This document shows, one piece after another, positions 1 through 7,963 of a stretch of DNA of 15,640 bases. Below the pieces are notes generated by a model. The model did not search any database, had not been told where the DNA came from, and saw only the letters and a program-made list of their open reading frames with translations. The position numbers and the translations under genes were made by a program. How positions within the stretch are numbered: position 1 is the first letter of the stretch; each line of letters begins with the position of its first letter. Location: assembly GCF_903819215.1 (NCBI RefSeq), contig NZ_CAIJCT010000032.1, one strand, 5' to 3'. This DNA is from Aedoeadaptatus coxii (lineage in GTDB: Bacteria; Bacillota; Clostridia; Tissierellales; Peptoniphilaceae).

Positions 1-2
1 AA

Positions 3-77
3 AAAGATGAAGAAGGATATGTAAAAAAGACTCAAAAAAACTGCATGGATGTAAGAGTAGTTTTGAGACTGGTATGA
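3..77 (+). CDS. 3' tail of an unidentified gene cut by the window edge
   Basis: An open frame enters from the left edge and ends at a TGA at 75-77, giving 24 residues ending in VRVVLRLV. It is followed about 40 bases later by a good intrinsic terminator in the same direction, which supports this being the end of a real + strand gene. Nothing in the tail is diagnostic, so I do not assign a family. The fragment is too short to exclude a chance open frame. Confidence 0.35.
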   Translation, partial: KDEEGYVKKTQKNCMDVRVVLRLV

Positions 78-118
78 GGAAACACAAAAAATAAGATAAC
101 TCATTTTGTACTTTCTAC

Positions 119-148
119 AAGAGTAGCTTATAAGGCTGCTCTTTTTTT
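119..148 (+). terminator. Rho-independent terminator of the upstream gene
   Basis: The stem AGAGTAGC (120-127) pairs with GCTGCTCT (135-142) with one G-U pair, a 7-base loop, and is followed by a T-run to 148. It separates the gene at the left edge from the defence operon. Confidence 0.75.
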
Positions 149-203
149 ATGAAGAAAGGATAATATAACTTTAGACACATAAATCTAAATATTTGTCCCA
201 TAA

Positions 204-235
204 ACGTAGAAATACGTCCCGATTTGCGGTATAAT
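204..235 (+). promoter_or_regulatory. Putative promoter of the defence operon with an inverted repeat at the -35 position
   Basis: A perfect TATAAT lies at 230-235, 27 bases before the ATG of the ATPase gene. No good TTGACA is seen 17 bases upstream. Instead there is the inverted repeat ACGTA-GAAA-TACGT (204-217), which covers where a -35 box would be. A second GTCCC copy occurs 21 bases apart (195-199 and 216-220). The layout suggests a promoter that is activated or repressed by a DNA-binding protein; the ATPase itself carries an HTH. The -10 call is firm, the operator is inference. Confidence 0.5.
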
Positions 236-262
236 GATAAAGAAATTAGGAGGTATGGCAAT

Positions 263-1330
263 ATGAAAAAACAAAATGTTTTGAATTTAATAAAATACCA
301 TGTGGAAAGGAATGAAAATTCCTTTAGAAATGAGGCTATAGCAATAGCAAGATATTTTGATAGCATAGGAGATTATCAGTTATCTGAATATATTATGGGG
401 TTAATATCTGAATCAAATTTATATTCACCACAAAGTAGTGATTTTGAAAGTGAGTTTTTAAAGCAAGTTGAAATAAGAAATTTAGAGGCTTTAAATTTAC
501 CACTTGAAATAACAGAGGATATAAAAGGTATTATTAATGCTGTAAATCATAATGTTGGTATTAATAAATTTTTATTTGAAGGATTACCGGGAAGTGGAAA
601 AACAGAGGCAGCAAAAAATGTTGCAAGATTGTTGGATCGCTCTCTTTTTAGAGTGGATTTTGAAAATTTGATAGATAGCAAGTTGGGACAGACCAATAAA
701 AATATTATAAAAGTCTTTAAAGAAATAAATATGCTTCCAAATGCGAATAAAATAATAGTTTTATTTGATGAGATTGACGTTATCGCTCTGGATAGAATTA
801 ATTCTAATGATATTAGAGAGATGGGAAGAGTAACATCTACAATTTTAAGAGAATTAGATAGATTAACAGATCTTAATAAAGAGATAGTGCTTATTGCAAC
901 AACTAATCTATATTCAAATTTTGATAAAGCATTAATTAGGAGATTTGATGCTGTTATTAATTTCAATAGGTATAGCGATGAGGATTTAATAGAAGTTGCT
1001 GAATATTATTTTTCTTCATTTATCAAGAATTTTAAAGGAATATCCAAGGATGCAAGATTATTTAAAAAAGTATTGAGAATATCAAAGAAAATACCTTATC
1101 CCGGAGAATTAAAAAACATTATAAAAACATCACTTGCATTTAGTGATGTTGGTTCTGAGTATGATTATTTAAAAAGATTGTACAATAGTTTGATAGGAAA
1201 CCTGGATCAAAAGGACATAAGCCAACTTCATGAAGAAGGATTTACTGTAAGAGAAATAGAAAAGTTAAAAGGGGAGTCTAAAAGTGCTGTATCAAGAAAA
1301 CTGAAAAAGGAGGAAGTAGATAGTGAATAA
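263..1330 (+). CDS. AAA+ ATPase with C-terminal HTH, IetA-like partner of a subtilase
   Basis: This 355-residue protein is a single AAA+ ATPase domain. Visible motifs are Walker A GLPGSGKT (residues 107-114), Walker B VLFDEID with D169/E170, sensor 1 ATTN (N215), an arginine-finger-like RRFD (R226-R227) and a PGELKN sensor-2-like region near 280. The N-terminal 80 residues are helical and unassigned. Residues about 319-351 form a helix-turn-helix of the resolvase/sigma type (GFTVREIEKLKGESKSAVSR). The ATG at 263 is chosen because AGGAGG (248-253) lies nine bases upstream; an in-frame TTG at 224 has no such site and overlaps the -10 box. The gene overlaps the protease gene by 8 bases. ATPase plus subtilase pairs are known as ietAS, a reported candidate anti-phage system. 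The ATPase probably controls or loads the protease; that role is inference. Confidence 0.85.
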   Translation: MKKQNVLNLIKYHVERNENSFRNEAIAIARYFDSIGDYQLSEYIMGLISESNLYSPQSSDFESEFLKQVEIRNLEALNLPLEITEDIKGIINAVNHNVGINKFLFEGLPGSGKTEAAKNVARLLDRSLFRVDFENLIDSKLGQTNKNIIKVFKEINMLPNANKIIVLFDEIDVIALDRINSNDIREMGRVTSTILRELDRLTDLNKEIVLIATTNLYSNFDKALIRRFDAVINFNRYSDEDLIEVAEYYFSSFIKNFKGISKDARLFKKVLRISKKIPYPGELKNIIKTSLAFSDVGSEYDYLKRLYNSLIGNLDQKDISQLHEEGFTVREIEKLKGESKSAVSRKLKKEEVDSE

Positions 1331-3557
1331 TGTTTTGGAATTAAAAGGGAAACGCTTTGTACAAGAACGTAGAAATGTTAATGGCGGTGGTGTAGCCATG
1401 AATGGGAGAGTGGAAGTCAGTACAGAGCATTTATTAAGGTTAAAATCTCAGTTAAGCCAAATTAAAGAATTTTGGGATAAAGAAACAAAGCCATTTGAAG
1501 GAGTTTTAATTAGTGTTTATTATAATAAAATTGTTGCGAAAAGTAATCGAATTGCAGGACTTTTTAAAGGGACGACTTCTAATGATGCAATTGTTGGTGC
1601 AAAATTTAATAGAGATAAGAGCAAACATATCATCACATATTTTCTTGATGAGTATGATTTGACTAAAAGTATAGAGTTGATTACAGATACTTCAAATATA
1701 TTGTCTCAAAAATTTGCAGGAAAGATTAATAAGAGCATATTTGAAGATAAAAATATTGTCAATCCAAGAGTTTTTAAAGACTTTTCTGTGAGTATGTCAA
1801 TATTTAAACAGGTGATTGCAGATGTATCATATATTGATTCTTTTGAGGTAGAGTTACCTACGATAGATGTAAAGCAGAGCATTATAACTTTGTATGATGT
1901 AAGAAAAGATACAAAATTATTATTTGAAAGATTAGGGATAGATATTTTAAGTAGCAGAATTTTAGATAATCAAACTGTTTACTTAGACGAAAAGCAGGTA
2001 GAACTACTTTTTGAAAAAGTACCTTATCTTGTTTCAATGGCAACCGTTGATTTGTCAAGTTTATCACCTGATGATTTTATAAATGAGTATCAAACAAAAA
2101 TGGTAACTATATCATCCCCAACTATTGAACCAACAATTGGTGTGATAGATACCTTATTTGATGAAAGTGTTTATTTTAGTGATTGGGTTGAATATCATGA
2201 CATGGTCTCAGAAGATATACCAAAAAAACCAAAAGATTATAATCATGGGACAGCAGTATCTTCCATTATTGTTGATGGAGCAAGATTAAATCCTTGGCTA
2301 GACGATGGCTGTGGAAGATTTAAGGTTAGGCATTTTGGAGTAGCGGTAGGTGCTGAATTTTCTTCCTTTTCAATAATAAAGAAAATAAAGAGTATTGTAA
2401 TAAATAATTCAGATATAAAAGTCTGGAATATTTCACTTGGTAGTAATCAGGAAATTAATGACAACTTTATTTCTGCTGAAGCTGCAACATTAGATAAAAT
2501 TCAGTTTGAAAACAATGTAATATTTGTTATTGCAGGAACAAATAAACCAAGTGCAGATATAGTAAAAATAGGCTCTCCGGCAGATTCTGTTAATAGCATA
2601 GTTGTAAATTCAGTTAGTAAGAATGGTCTGTCTACTAAATATGCTCGTAAAGGATTAGTATTATCTTTCTTTGCAAAGCCTGATGTGAGCTATTATGGTG
2701 GCAGTGAAGAAGAGTACATTAGGGTTTGTGAACCTTTAGGTGCTGTGAATGTTGCTGGTACTTCTTATGCTGCACCTTGGATTGCGAGGAAATTATCTTA
2801 TTTAATTGATGTGTTGGGACTTAATAGAGAAGTTGCAAAAGCCATGATTATTGATGCTGCAAGAGGTTGGGATGAAAAACCGACGCCTGAGGAAGTTGCT
2901 TTATATGGGCATGGAGTTGTACCAATTCATATAAACGATATTATTCAAACAAAAGATGATGAAATAAAATTTGTGGTATCAGATATTAGTGAAAAATGGA
3001 ATACTTATAACTATGATTTTCCAGTTCCTCTAAAGGATAATAAGTATCCATATATTGCGAAGGCTACGATGTGTTATTTTCCATTGTGCGATAGATTGCA
3101 AGGTGTTGATTATACAAATACGGAATTAAATTTACATTTTGGACGAATAGGGGATGATAAAAAAATCAAGGATATTAAAGGGGATAAACAGAATACAGAA
3201 GACACCTTAGATGGAGAAAGAAATTATCTTTTGGAAGGTGAAGCCAGAAAGCATTTTAGAAAATGGGATAATGTAAAGTATATTGCAGAGAGTGCTACAA
3301 AAAGAATGATACCAAAAGACTCTTATAGAAATAAAAACTGGGGTATGGAAGTAAAAACAAATAACCGATTAGCTCCTCAAGATGGCGTAGGAGTTAGATT
3401 TGGTGTTGTTGTAACTCTTAAGGAAATGAATGGGATTAACAGAATTGATGAATTTATAAAGAACTGTATTTTTAATGGTTGGTTAGTAAATATAATCGAT
3501 GTTGTTAATAGAGTAGATATTCATCAAAAAGTTAATGAAGAAATTAAGTGGGAGTAA
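1323..3557 (+). CDS. Cytosolic subtilisin-like serine protease (S8), IetS-like
   Basis: This 744-residue protein contains an intact S8 subtilase domain at about residues 268-520. The triad is D276 (GVIDTLFD), H308 (YNHGTAV) and S481 (AGTSYAAP), with oxyanion N407 (VIAGTN). There is no signal peptide, propeptide cleavage signature or membrane segment, so it should act in the cytosol. The 260-residue N-terminal region and the C-terminal region of about 220 residues match no fold I recognise and may hold sensing or substrate-binding parts. The GTG start at 1323 is supported by AAGGAGG (1307-1313) nine bases upstream and by the overlap with the ATPase stop; an ATG at 1398 is a weaker alternative. 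Overlap implies translational coupling and a fixed ratio to the ATPase. Family knowledge: subtilases cleave proteins; the target here is unknown. Confidence 0.87.
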   Translation: MNNVLELKGKRFVQERRNVNGGGVAMNGRVEVSTEHLLRLKSQLSQIKEFWDKETKPFEGVLISVYYNKIVAKSNRIAGLFKGTTSNDAIVGAKFNRDKSKHIITYFLDEYDLTKSIELITDTSNILSQKFAGKINKSIFEDKNIVNPRVFKDFSVSMSIFKQVIADVSYIDSFEVELPTIDVKQSIITLYDVRKDTKLLFERLGIDILSSRILDNQTVYLDEKQVELLFEKVPYLVSMATVDLSSLSPDDFINEYQTKMVTISSPTIEPTIGVIDTLFDESVYFSDWVEYHDMVSEDIPKKPKDYNHGTAVSSIIVDGARLNPWLDDGCGRFKVRHFGVAVGAEFSSFSIIKKIKSIVINNSDIKVWNISLGSNQEINDNFISAEAATLDKIQFENNVIFVIAGTNKPSADIVKIGSPADSVNSIVVNSVSKNGLSTKYARKGLVLSFFAKPDVSYYGGSEEEYIRVCEPLGAVNVAGTSYAAPWIARKLSYLIDVLGLNREVAKAMIIDAARGWDEKPTPEEVALYGHGVVPIHINDIIQTKDDEIKFVVSDISEKWNTYNYDFPVPLKDNKYPYIAKATMCYFPLCDRLQGVDYTNTELNLHFGRIGDDKKIKDIKGDKQNTEDTLDGERNYLLEGEARKHFRKWDNVKYIAESATKRMIPKDSYRNKNWGMEVKTNNRLAPQDGVGVRFGVVVTLKEMNGINRIDEFIKNCIFNGWLVNIIDVVNRVDIHQKVNEEIKWE

Positions 3558-3579
3558 TAATGAAAGTGTAGGGATATAA

Positions 3580-4287
3580 GTGTTAGAAAATATAGGAATT
3601 AATTTGATTAGCAGTGGAATTTGTTTTTTGATTGGTATATTTGCAGCTAATTATAGAAGAATAGGGTTGTTTGTAAAATCGTTGATACATTGGAGTGAAG
3701 ATATTAGGTTTAGTATTGCGTATTTATATAAAATAAAAATAGATGATAAATATCTTTTAATTAAGGGAAGTAAAATAGAACAACTGCAACCTGTTGGTGG
3801 AGTATATAAGGTTTGTAGTTCGTTTAGTACTATTGAAAGGAAATTGAATATTATTTTTGAAAATAAACGAGGTTTTTATGAAAAAGAAGATTTAAGATTT
3901 TGTACCAAAGGGAAAAATATTAACAAAGTTTTAAATTGGTTTGATAGTAGAGAAAATAGGGAAGTAGCTGTATATAGAGAGTTTTATGAAGAAATTATAA
4001 AAAATAATATATTGCCTATAGAAGTTCTAAGTAGCATGAGAATAGAATTTTTAAAGCAAATAAAACCTAAAATGTTTTATTCTAAGCATTTTAAAAAGAA
4101 TGAAATATTATTGTTTGATATTTATGAGATTCATTTAACAAATGAATATATTGATATGATATGTAAATATGTAGAAGAAAAGAATGATTTAATTAAGCTT
4201 GTAGATAGAGAAGACATTGAAAAGGAATGTGTTGATATAAGAGGAAAATCATTTAAAATAGGAGCTCATTCTCGATATATTATTTAA
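3580..4287 (+). CDS. Membrane-anchored SMODS-associated NUDIX protein (Cap16-like CBASS effector)
   Basis: The 235-residue product starts with one hydrophobic helix (residues about 4-23) followed by positive residues (NYRR), so the rest should face the cytosol. The remainder resembles the SMODS-associated NUDIX domain: a QPVGGVYK strand at 70-77 and a Nudix-box core E125-x7-R133-E134-F-Y-E137-E138. The first glycine of the classical box is replaced by N119. In CBASS systems TM-NUDIX proteins (Cap16) act as effectors that sense the cyclic nucleotide made by the neighbouring CD-NTase and disturb the membrane; the chemistry of the NUDIX part is not settled. The GTG start at 3580 has AGGG six bases upstream. 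It lies 22 bases after the protease gene and 18 before the CD-NTase gene. One TM helix rather than two is slightly unusual. Confidence 0.75.
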   Translation: MLENIGINLISSGICFLIGIFAANYRRIGLFVKSLIHWSEDIRFSIAYLYKIKIDDKYLLIKGSKIEQLQPVGGVYKVCSSFSTIERKLNIIFENKRGFYEKEDLRFCTKGKNINKVLNWFDSRENREVAVYREFYEEIIKNNILPIEVLSSMRIEFLKQIKPKMFYSKHFKKNEILLFDIYEIHLTNEYIDMICKYVEEKNDLIKLVDREDIEKECVDIRGKSFKIGAHSRYII

Positions 4288-4305
4288 GAAGAGAGGGGGA
4301 ATAAA

Positions 4306-5787
4306 ATGAAAAAATTTGAAATGTCGAAGGAGATAAAAAAGCTTATTAATGAAATTGATGTTTCTGAATCAAATTATGAAAAAGCATCAAACAGATATAA
4401 GGCAATAGCAAACTATATAAAAGAATCTGATCTAGCAGAATATAGTCCGGATATTTACCTACAAGGTTCTATTAAATTAGGAACAGCAATTAAACCTCTT
4501 ACTGAAGACGGGGCGTATGATATAGATATTGTTTGTAATATGACTAAAAAAAGAAGGCACCACCAGACTCAAAGAGAATTAAAAGATGAACTTGGAAAAG
4601 TAGTTAAAAATTACTCATTAAAGCATAGTATGGAAAATTTTCCAAAAGAAAGCAATAGGTGTTGGACATTAAATTATGTGGATGAATCAAATTTTCATAT
4701 AGATATTTTACCTGCTGTTCCTTGGAATGATACGGATGATGGAAATATTGCAATTTCAGACAAAAGAAGTGATAATTATGATGATATAACATTAGACTGG
4801 GAAGTTAGTAATCCTAAAGGATATTCTGATTGGTTTAAAAAACAAAGCGATTTTCAAACGATAAAAGAATCATATGCTAAACGATTTTATGCAAAGATAG
4901 AAGAAATTCCAGACTATAAAATAAAAACTCCATTACAAAGAATTGTGCAATTATTAAAGAGACATGCAGAAGTTATGTTTGAAGATGATATGGAACAAAA
5001 ACCGTCTTCCGTTATAATTACTACTTTGGTTGCAAAAATTTATCCTAAGTGTACGATTATTAGTGATGATTTTAAAACATTATTATTGAATGTGGTTAAA
5101 AATCTTTTGAGCGGAATTGAATATGAAAATGAAGATCCTTGTATTTATAATCCGGTTAATAGAAAAGAAAAAGTATCTTTGAAATGGGATAAAGATAAAA
5201 AATATTTTGAAAATTTTTTGAAGTGGTATGATCAACTTAAAGTTGATTTTAGCGTAGATAATAAAGTATTGCCTTTAAATGAGAGTATGTTTTATATACA
5301 GAGAAGTTTGCGTAAAAATACTAATGAAATTGGAATCTCGTTAAATTCTTTAAGTCATCATCAAAAACCTAAATGGAAAATATCAAGTATTGCTAAGACT
5401 GACTTAGAGATAAAAGCATATTATAGTTGGCATGGTTTCAGATTTAAGCAAATAAAAAGTGGTGAAGCTTTGAATAAAAAAGGAAAACTTAGATTTGAAG
5501 TCAATGCACTTACACTTAATATAAAAGACTATGATATATACTGGCAAATAACCAATACTGGTTGCGAAGCAATCAATGCAAATTGCTTAAGAGGAGACTT
5601 TTATAATTCTAAGCTTGAGCAAGGAAAAAGAATAAGAACAGAAGAAACTTGCTATGCAGGTAGACATTATGTTGAGGCGTATTTAGTAAAAAATGGTATT
5701 TGTTATGGGAAAAGCAAACCTTTTGAAGTTAATATAATTGATGGTCTTACTTTTGAGTGGTTTAATACCAAAAAACTAAGAGGGTAG
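4306..5787 (+). CDS. CD-NTase (cGAS/DncV-like nucleotidyltransferase) with C-terminal AGS-C-type sensor domain
   Basis: This 493-residue protein is the signal synthase of a CBASS system. The nucleotidyltransferase core shows the G54-S55 motif (LQGSIKLGTAI), the metal-binding pair D72/D74 (YDIDIVC) and the third carboxylate D133 (FHIDILPAVP). The helical half runs to about residue 340. Residues about 352-478 form a beta-rich domain beginning PKWKIS and containing YYSWHGFRF and ITNTGCEA, which matches the adenylyl/guanylyl and SMODS C-terminal sensor domain (AGS-C). Enzymes of this family make cyclic di- or trinucleotides, or linear forms, on phage infection; the product cannot be read from the sequence. 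The ATG at 4306 follows GAGAGGGGG. No Cap2/Cap3, HORMA or TRIP13 genes are present, so this would be a minimal type I-like arrangement apart from the ATPase-protease pair upstream. Confidence 0.9.
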   Translation: MKKFEMSKEIKKLINEIDVSESNYEKASNRYKAIANYIKESDLAEYSPDIYLQGSIKLGTAIKPLTEDGAYDIDIVCNMTKKRRHHQTQRELKDELGKVVKNYSLKHSMENFPKESNRCWTLNYVDESNFHIDILPAVPWNDTDDGNIAISDKRSDNYDDITLDWEVSNPKGYSDWFKKQSDFQTIKESYAKRFYAKIEEIPDYKIKTPLQRIVQLLKRHAEVMFEDDMEQKPSSVIITTLVAKIYPKCTIISDDFKTLLLNVVKNLLSGIEYENEDPCIYNPVNRKEKVSLKWDKDKKYFENFLKWYDQLKVDFSVDNKVLPLNESMFYIQRSLRKNTNEIGISLNSLSHHQKPKWKISSIAKTDLEIKAYYSWHGFRFKQIKSGEALNKKGKLRFEVNALTLNIKDYDIYWQITNTGCEAINANCLRGDFYNSKLEQGKRIRTEETCYAGRHYVEAYLVKNGICYGKSKPFEVNIIDGLTFEWFNTKKLRG

Positions 5788-5790
5788 TGT

Positions 5791-6612
5791 ATGCCTGATA
5801 CAATTATAAATTGGTTATTTGGATTAGTTAAAACAATACCTGAAGATATTATTAAAACGCTGATATTAGGTTTTTTAATTTTAGTTCTAAGAATACTTGT
5901 TGAGAAAATTAAATTTTTAAATTCCAAATTTAAAAATTTAATGGTAATGATATTTAGTACAAATATAGAAATATCTACAAAAACTTCTTTTATCGATTCT
6001 CCAGAATATAATTATGTTTCAAAAAGAAAAAAGGAATATGTATACAGTCAAAATTCGAGTGATAATGATGTATGGGGAATTATTATTGTAGGAGCATTGA
6101 TTGCTTCTATAATTGTTAATTTTTTTAAAGAATATGTAGAGTATATATCTTTGTTCTTAAAGTGGTTTGGGCTTATACCTTTAATATTATCTATTATATT
6201 TTTATTTATTATATCTTTTAGCAAGGAAGTTCAAAAAGTTACCGTTAAATTTATTATTGTTTCAATAGTTGTTTCCACATTAACATTGTATTATGGATTT
6301 AACATTAAGGAAATGGTGGTAACAATGAGTCCTTCAATAGTTGATACAAGAAAATTTTTTATATCAGTATATAAAATTTTAGGTGTATCTATAGGAGTAA
6401 TTCAACAAATGATATCTTATACCTTATTGTTGCGTGTATTCAGTGTCTATATTGATAGAAAAAAGAAAAATCCGATACAAGTAATTCGCAAATTTATTTC
6501 TAAAACAAAACGATTTGAATCGGTTTCTTTTCTCAGTTTTTTGGTAATATTGTTTTCAGTTTTATCATATTTACTGACTTTAAACGCTGTTCATAATTTT
6601 TTGTTGAGATAA
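5791..6612 (+). CDS. Six-helix membrane protein of unknown family, last gene of the defence operon
   Basis: I do not recognise this 273-residue protein. It has about six hydrophobic segments, near residues 20-37, 94-112, 122-144, 150-170, 192-215 and 244-264. A soluble stretch between the first two (38-92) is charged and tyrosine/serine-rich. A second charged loop (221-243) is rich in Lys/Arg. The ATG lies 3 bases after the CD-NTase stop, with AGAGGG (5779-5784) as ribosome site inside that gene, so the two are translationally coupled. Coupling to a nucleotide synthase suggests it is an effector or accessory that permeabilises or senses the membrane. It does not show the 4TM/SAVED layouts of known CBASS membrane effectors, and no ligand-binding domain is visible. 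Function is open. Confidence 0.7.
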   Translation: MPDTIINWLFGLVKTIPEDIIKTLILGFLILVLRILVEKIKFLNSKFKNLMVMIFSTNIEISTKTSFIDSPEYNYVSKRKKEYVYSQNSSDNDVWGIIIVGALIASIIVNFFKEYVEYISLFLKWFGLIPLILSIIFLFIISFSKEVQKVTVKFIIVSIVVSTLTLYYGFNIKEMVVTMSPSIVDTRKFFISVYKILGVSIGVIQQMISYTLLLRVFSVYIDRKKKNPIQVIRKFISKTKRFESVSFLSFLVILFSVLSYLLTLNAVHNFLLR

Positions 6613-6636
6613 TAGAAAAACTCAAAAGATTATCTC
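6606..6636. repeat. Inverted repeat across the convergent gene ends
   Basis: GAGATAAT (6606-6613) and ATTATCTC (6629-6636) are perfect 8-base arms around a 15-base spacer. The arms contain the stop codon of the membrane protein and, on the other strand, the stop of the relaxase pseudogene. No T-run follows, so it is a weak terminator at best. It also marks the seam between the defence cargo and the mobilization module. Confidence 0.4.
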
Positions 6637-7961
6637 TCCATCTCCTTACCCATGTAAATTCCATAGTTTTTTCGTATTTGATAAAGTTCGTCCATAGTCG
6701 ATTTTGAGGAAGAATACTCTTGCATGAGGGTATTCTTTTTTTCTTGTAATTTATCAAGCTCAGCTAAAACATTCTTTGAATTTGGGAGCTTGGAATAAGA
6801 TTTTTTAAGCTCTGAAAGGGCATTTTCATATAGAGTAATTTGAGCTTTGTACTCTTCAAAAAATGCCTTGTCAGACGGATTAGCAGTATATTCCTTGTAG
6901 CACGCTCTGTATTTTTTTTACGGTATGAACTTGCTCCATAGTGGTGGAAAGCTTCTGCATTTCCTTATCAATAGCCTTGATTTTCTCTTGTATATTTTGC
7001 CTTTCATCGGCTGCTTTTTGAATATACTCGTCAAGCTGTTTAACGGATTTAATGCCATGTTCTCTGATATAAATAACAGACTCAGCCATTGTATGAAGGT
7101 TATGTTTGGTTGCCCAATATTCGTAGCCTTTGCTTTCCTTTACCTTTGCATTGGTGTTCATGTCAATAACATTGCCGATGCGTTTTTTGACGTCGGGAGT
7201 CTTGATAAACTCTCTTTCTGTAATGCGTTCTTTTAATCTTTCTTCGGTATAATCTTCTCCGATTGTTTTAGTCCTTGTAAATCTCGCCTTATCTTTTGGC
7301 TTAAAAGCAATGTGCTTACCGTATTTGATTTCATAGCCAAGATCAGCCATCTTCTTTAAAAATTCGTCCCAGTCCTTTGACTGTTTTATCATTCTGTCAA
7401 TGTCAAATTTAAGCCTGCTTTTCCAAGAAGTGCCATGTTTTGCCTATTCGTTTTCATACCAAGATTTACCGTTAATCTTATATTTTTTCTTATAATTTTC
7501 GTAAAACTCGTCAATGACAGATAGGCTATTTTCTTTGCTGAGTTTATCACTCTGATAACGGATTTGGTGGTAGCTTTTCTTGTTAGACTGGTAGCACCTA
7601 CCTGTTACCATATTTACATTATTGAAGATGATGTGATTGTGGATATGCCCCTTATCTACGTGAGTAGATAAGACAAATTCGTACTCATCTTTGAGTATCT
7701 TTTACACAGCTCCATACCAATCTGGTGAGCCAATTCAGGACTTGTTTCTCCCGGTAAAAATGATTGAATGAGATGTCTTGCAAGAACGGTTCCTTTTGTT
7801 CCTGCGTCATTTCGTGTCCTTAAAAACTGAGTGTGAGCAGTTGATTCGTGGCATTTATGAATGCTTACTAAAAGCTGCTCGTCTGTTTTATCTCCATTTA
7901 CAATGTAGTCGATAGCAAGATTAAGAGTCGATTTTATTGGGTGTATTTTTGTAATAGCCAT
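6630..7961 (-). pseudogene. MobA/MobL-type relaxase, broken by two frameshifts and one stop
   Basis: Read together, the three frames give one complete relaxase of the MobA/VirD2-like relaxase family. It starts at the ATG at 7959-7961 (MAITKIHPIKST) and ends at the TAA at 6630-6632. The metal-binding motif HVDKGHIHNH is encoded at 7633-7662. Three lesions are seen: a missing A in the A-run opposite 7700-7703, an in-frame TAG at 7444-7446 where a CAG codon is expected (NE-stop-AKHGTSW), and an extra A in the 8-base run opposite 6912-6919. The last two segments continue through typical coiled-coil sequence of this family (YKEYTANPSDKAFFEEYK). The relaxase would nick oriT and lead strand transfer; as it stands only about 95 N-terminal residues can be made, without the active-site histidines. 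The start follows the mobC stop by two bases, so they were one operon. Confidence 0.85.
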
Positions 7962-7963
7962 TA

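Noticed and set aside
224..262. Upstream TTG start extending the ATPase by 13 residues
   Set aside because: It overlaps the -10 box and lacks a ribosome site; the ATG at 263 has AGGAGG at proper spacing.
295..310. Possible left attachment site resembling the CATGTGGA at the right junction
   Set aside because: The match is about 8 bases and lies inside the ATPase coding sequence; it is best explained by chance.
3560..3571. Three-codon frame (ATG AAA GTG TAG) between the protease and NUDIX genes
   Set aside because: Too short to support; most likely spacer sequence.
6925..7236. Open frame on the + strand inside the relaxase pseudogene
   Set aside because: Antisense to clear relaxase coding sequence, with no ribosome site or recognisable protein.
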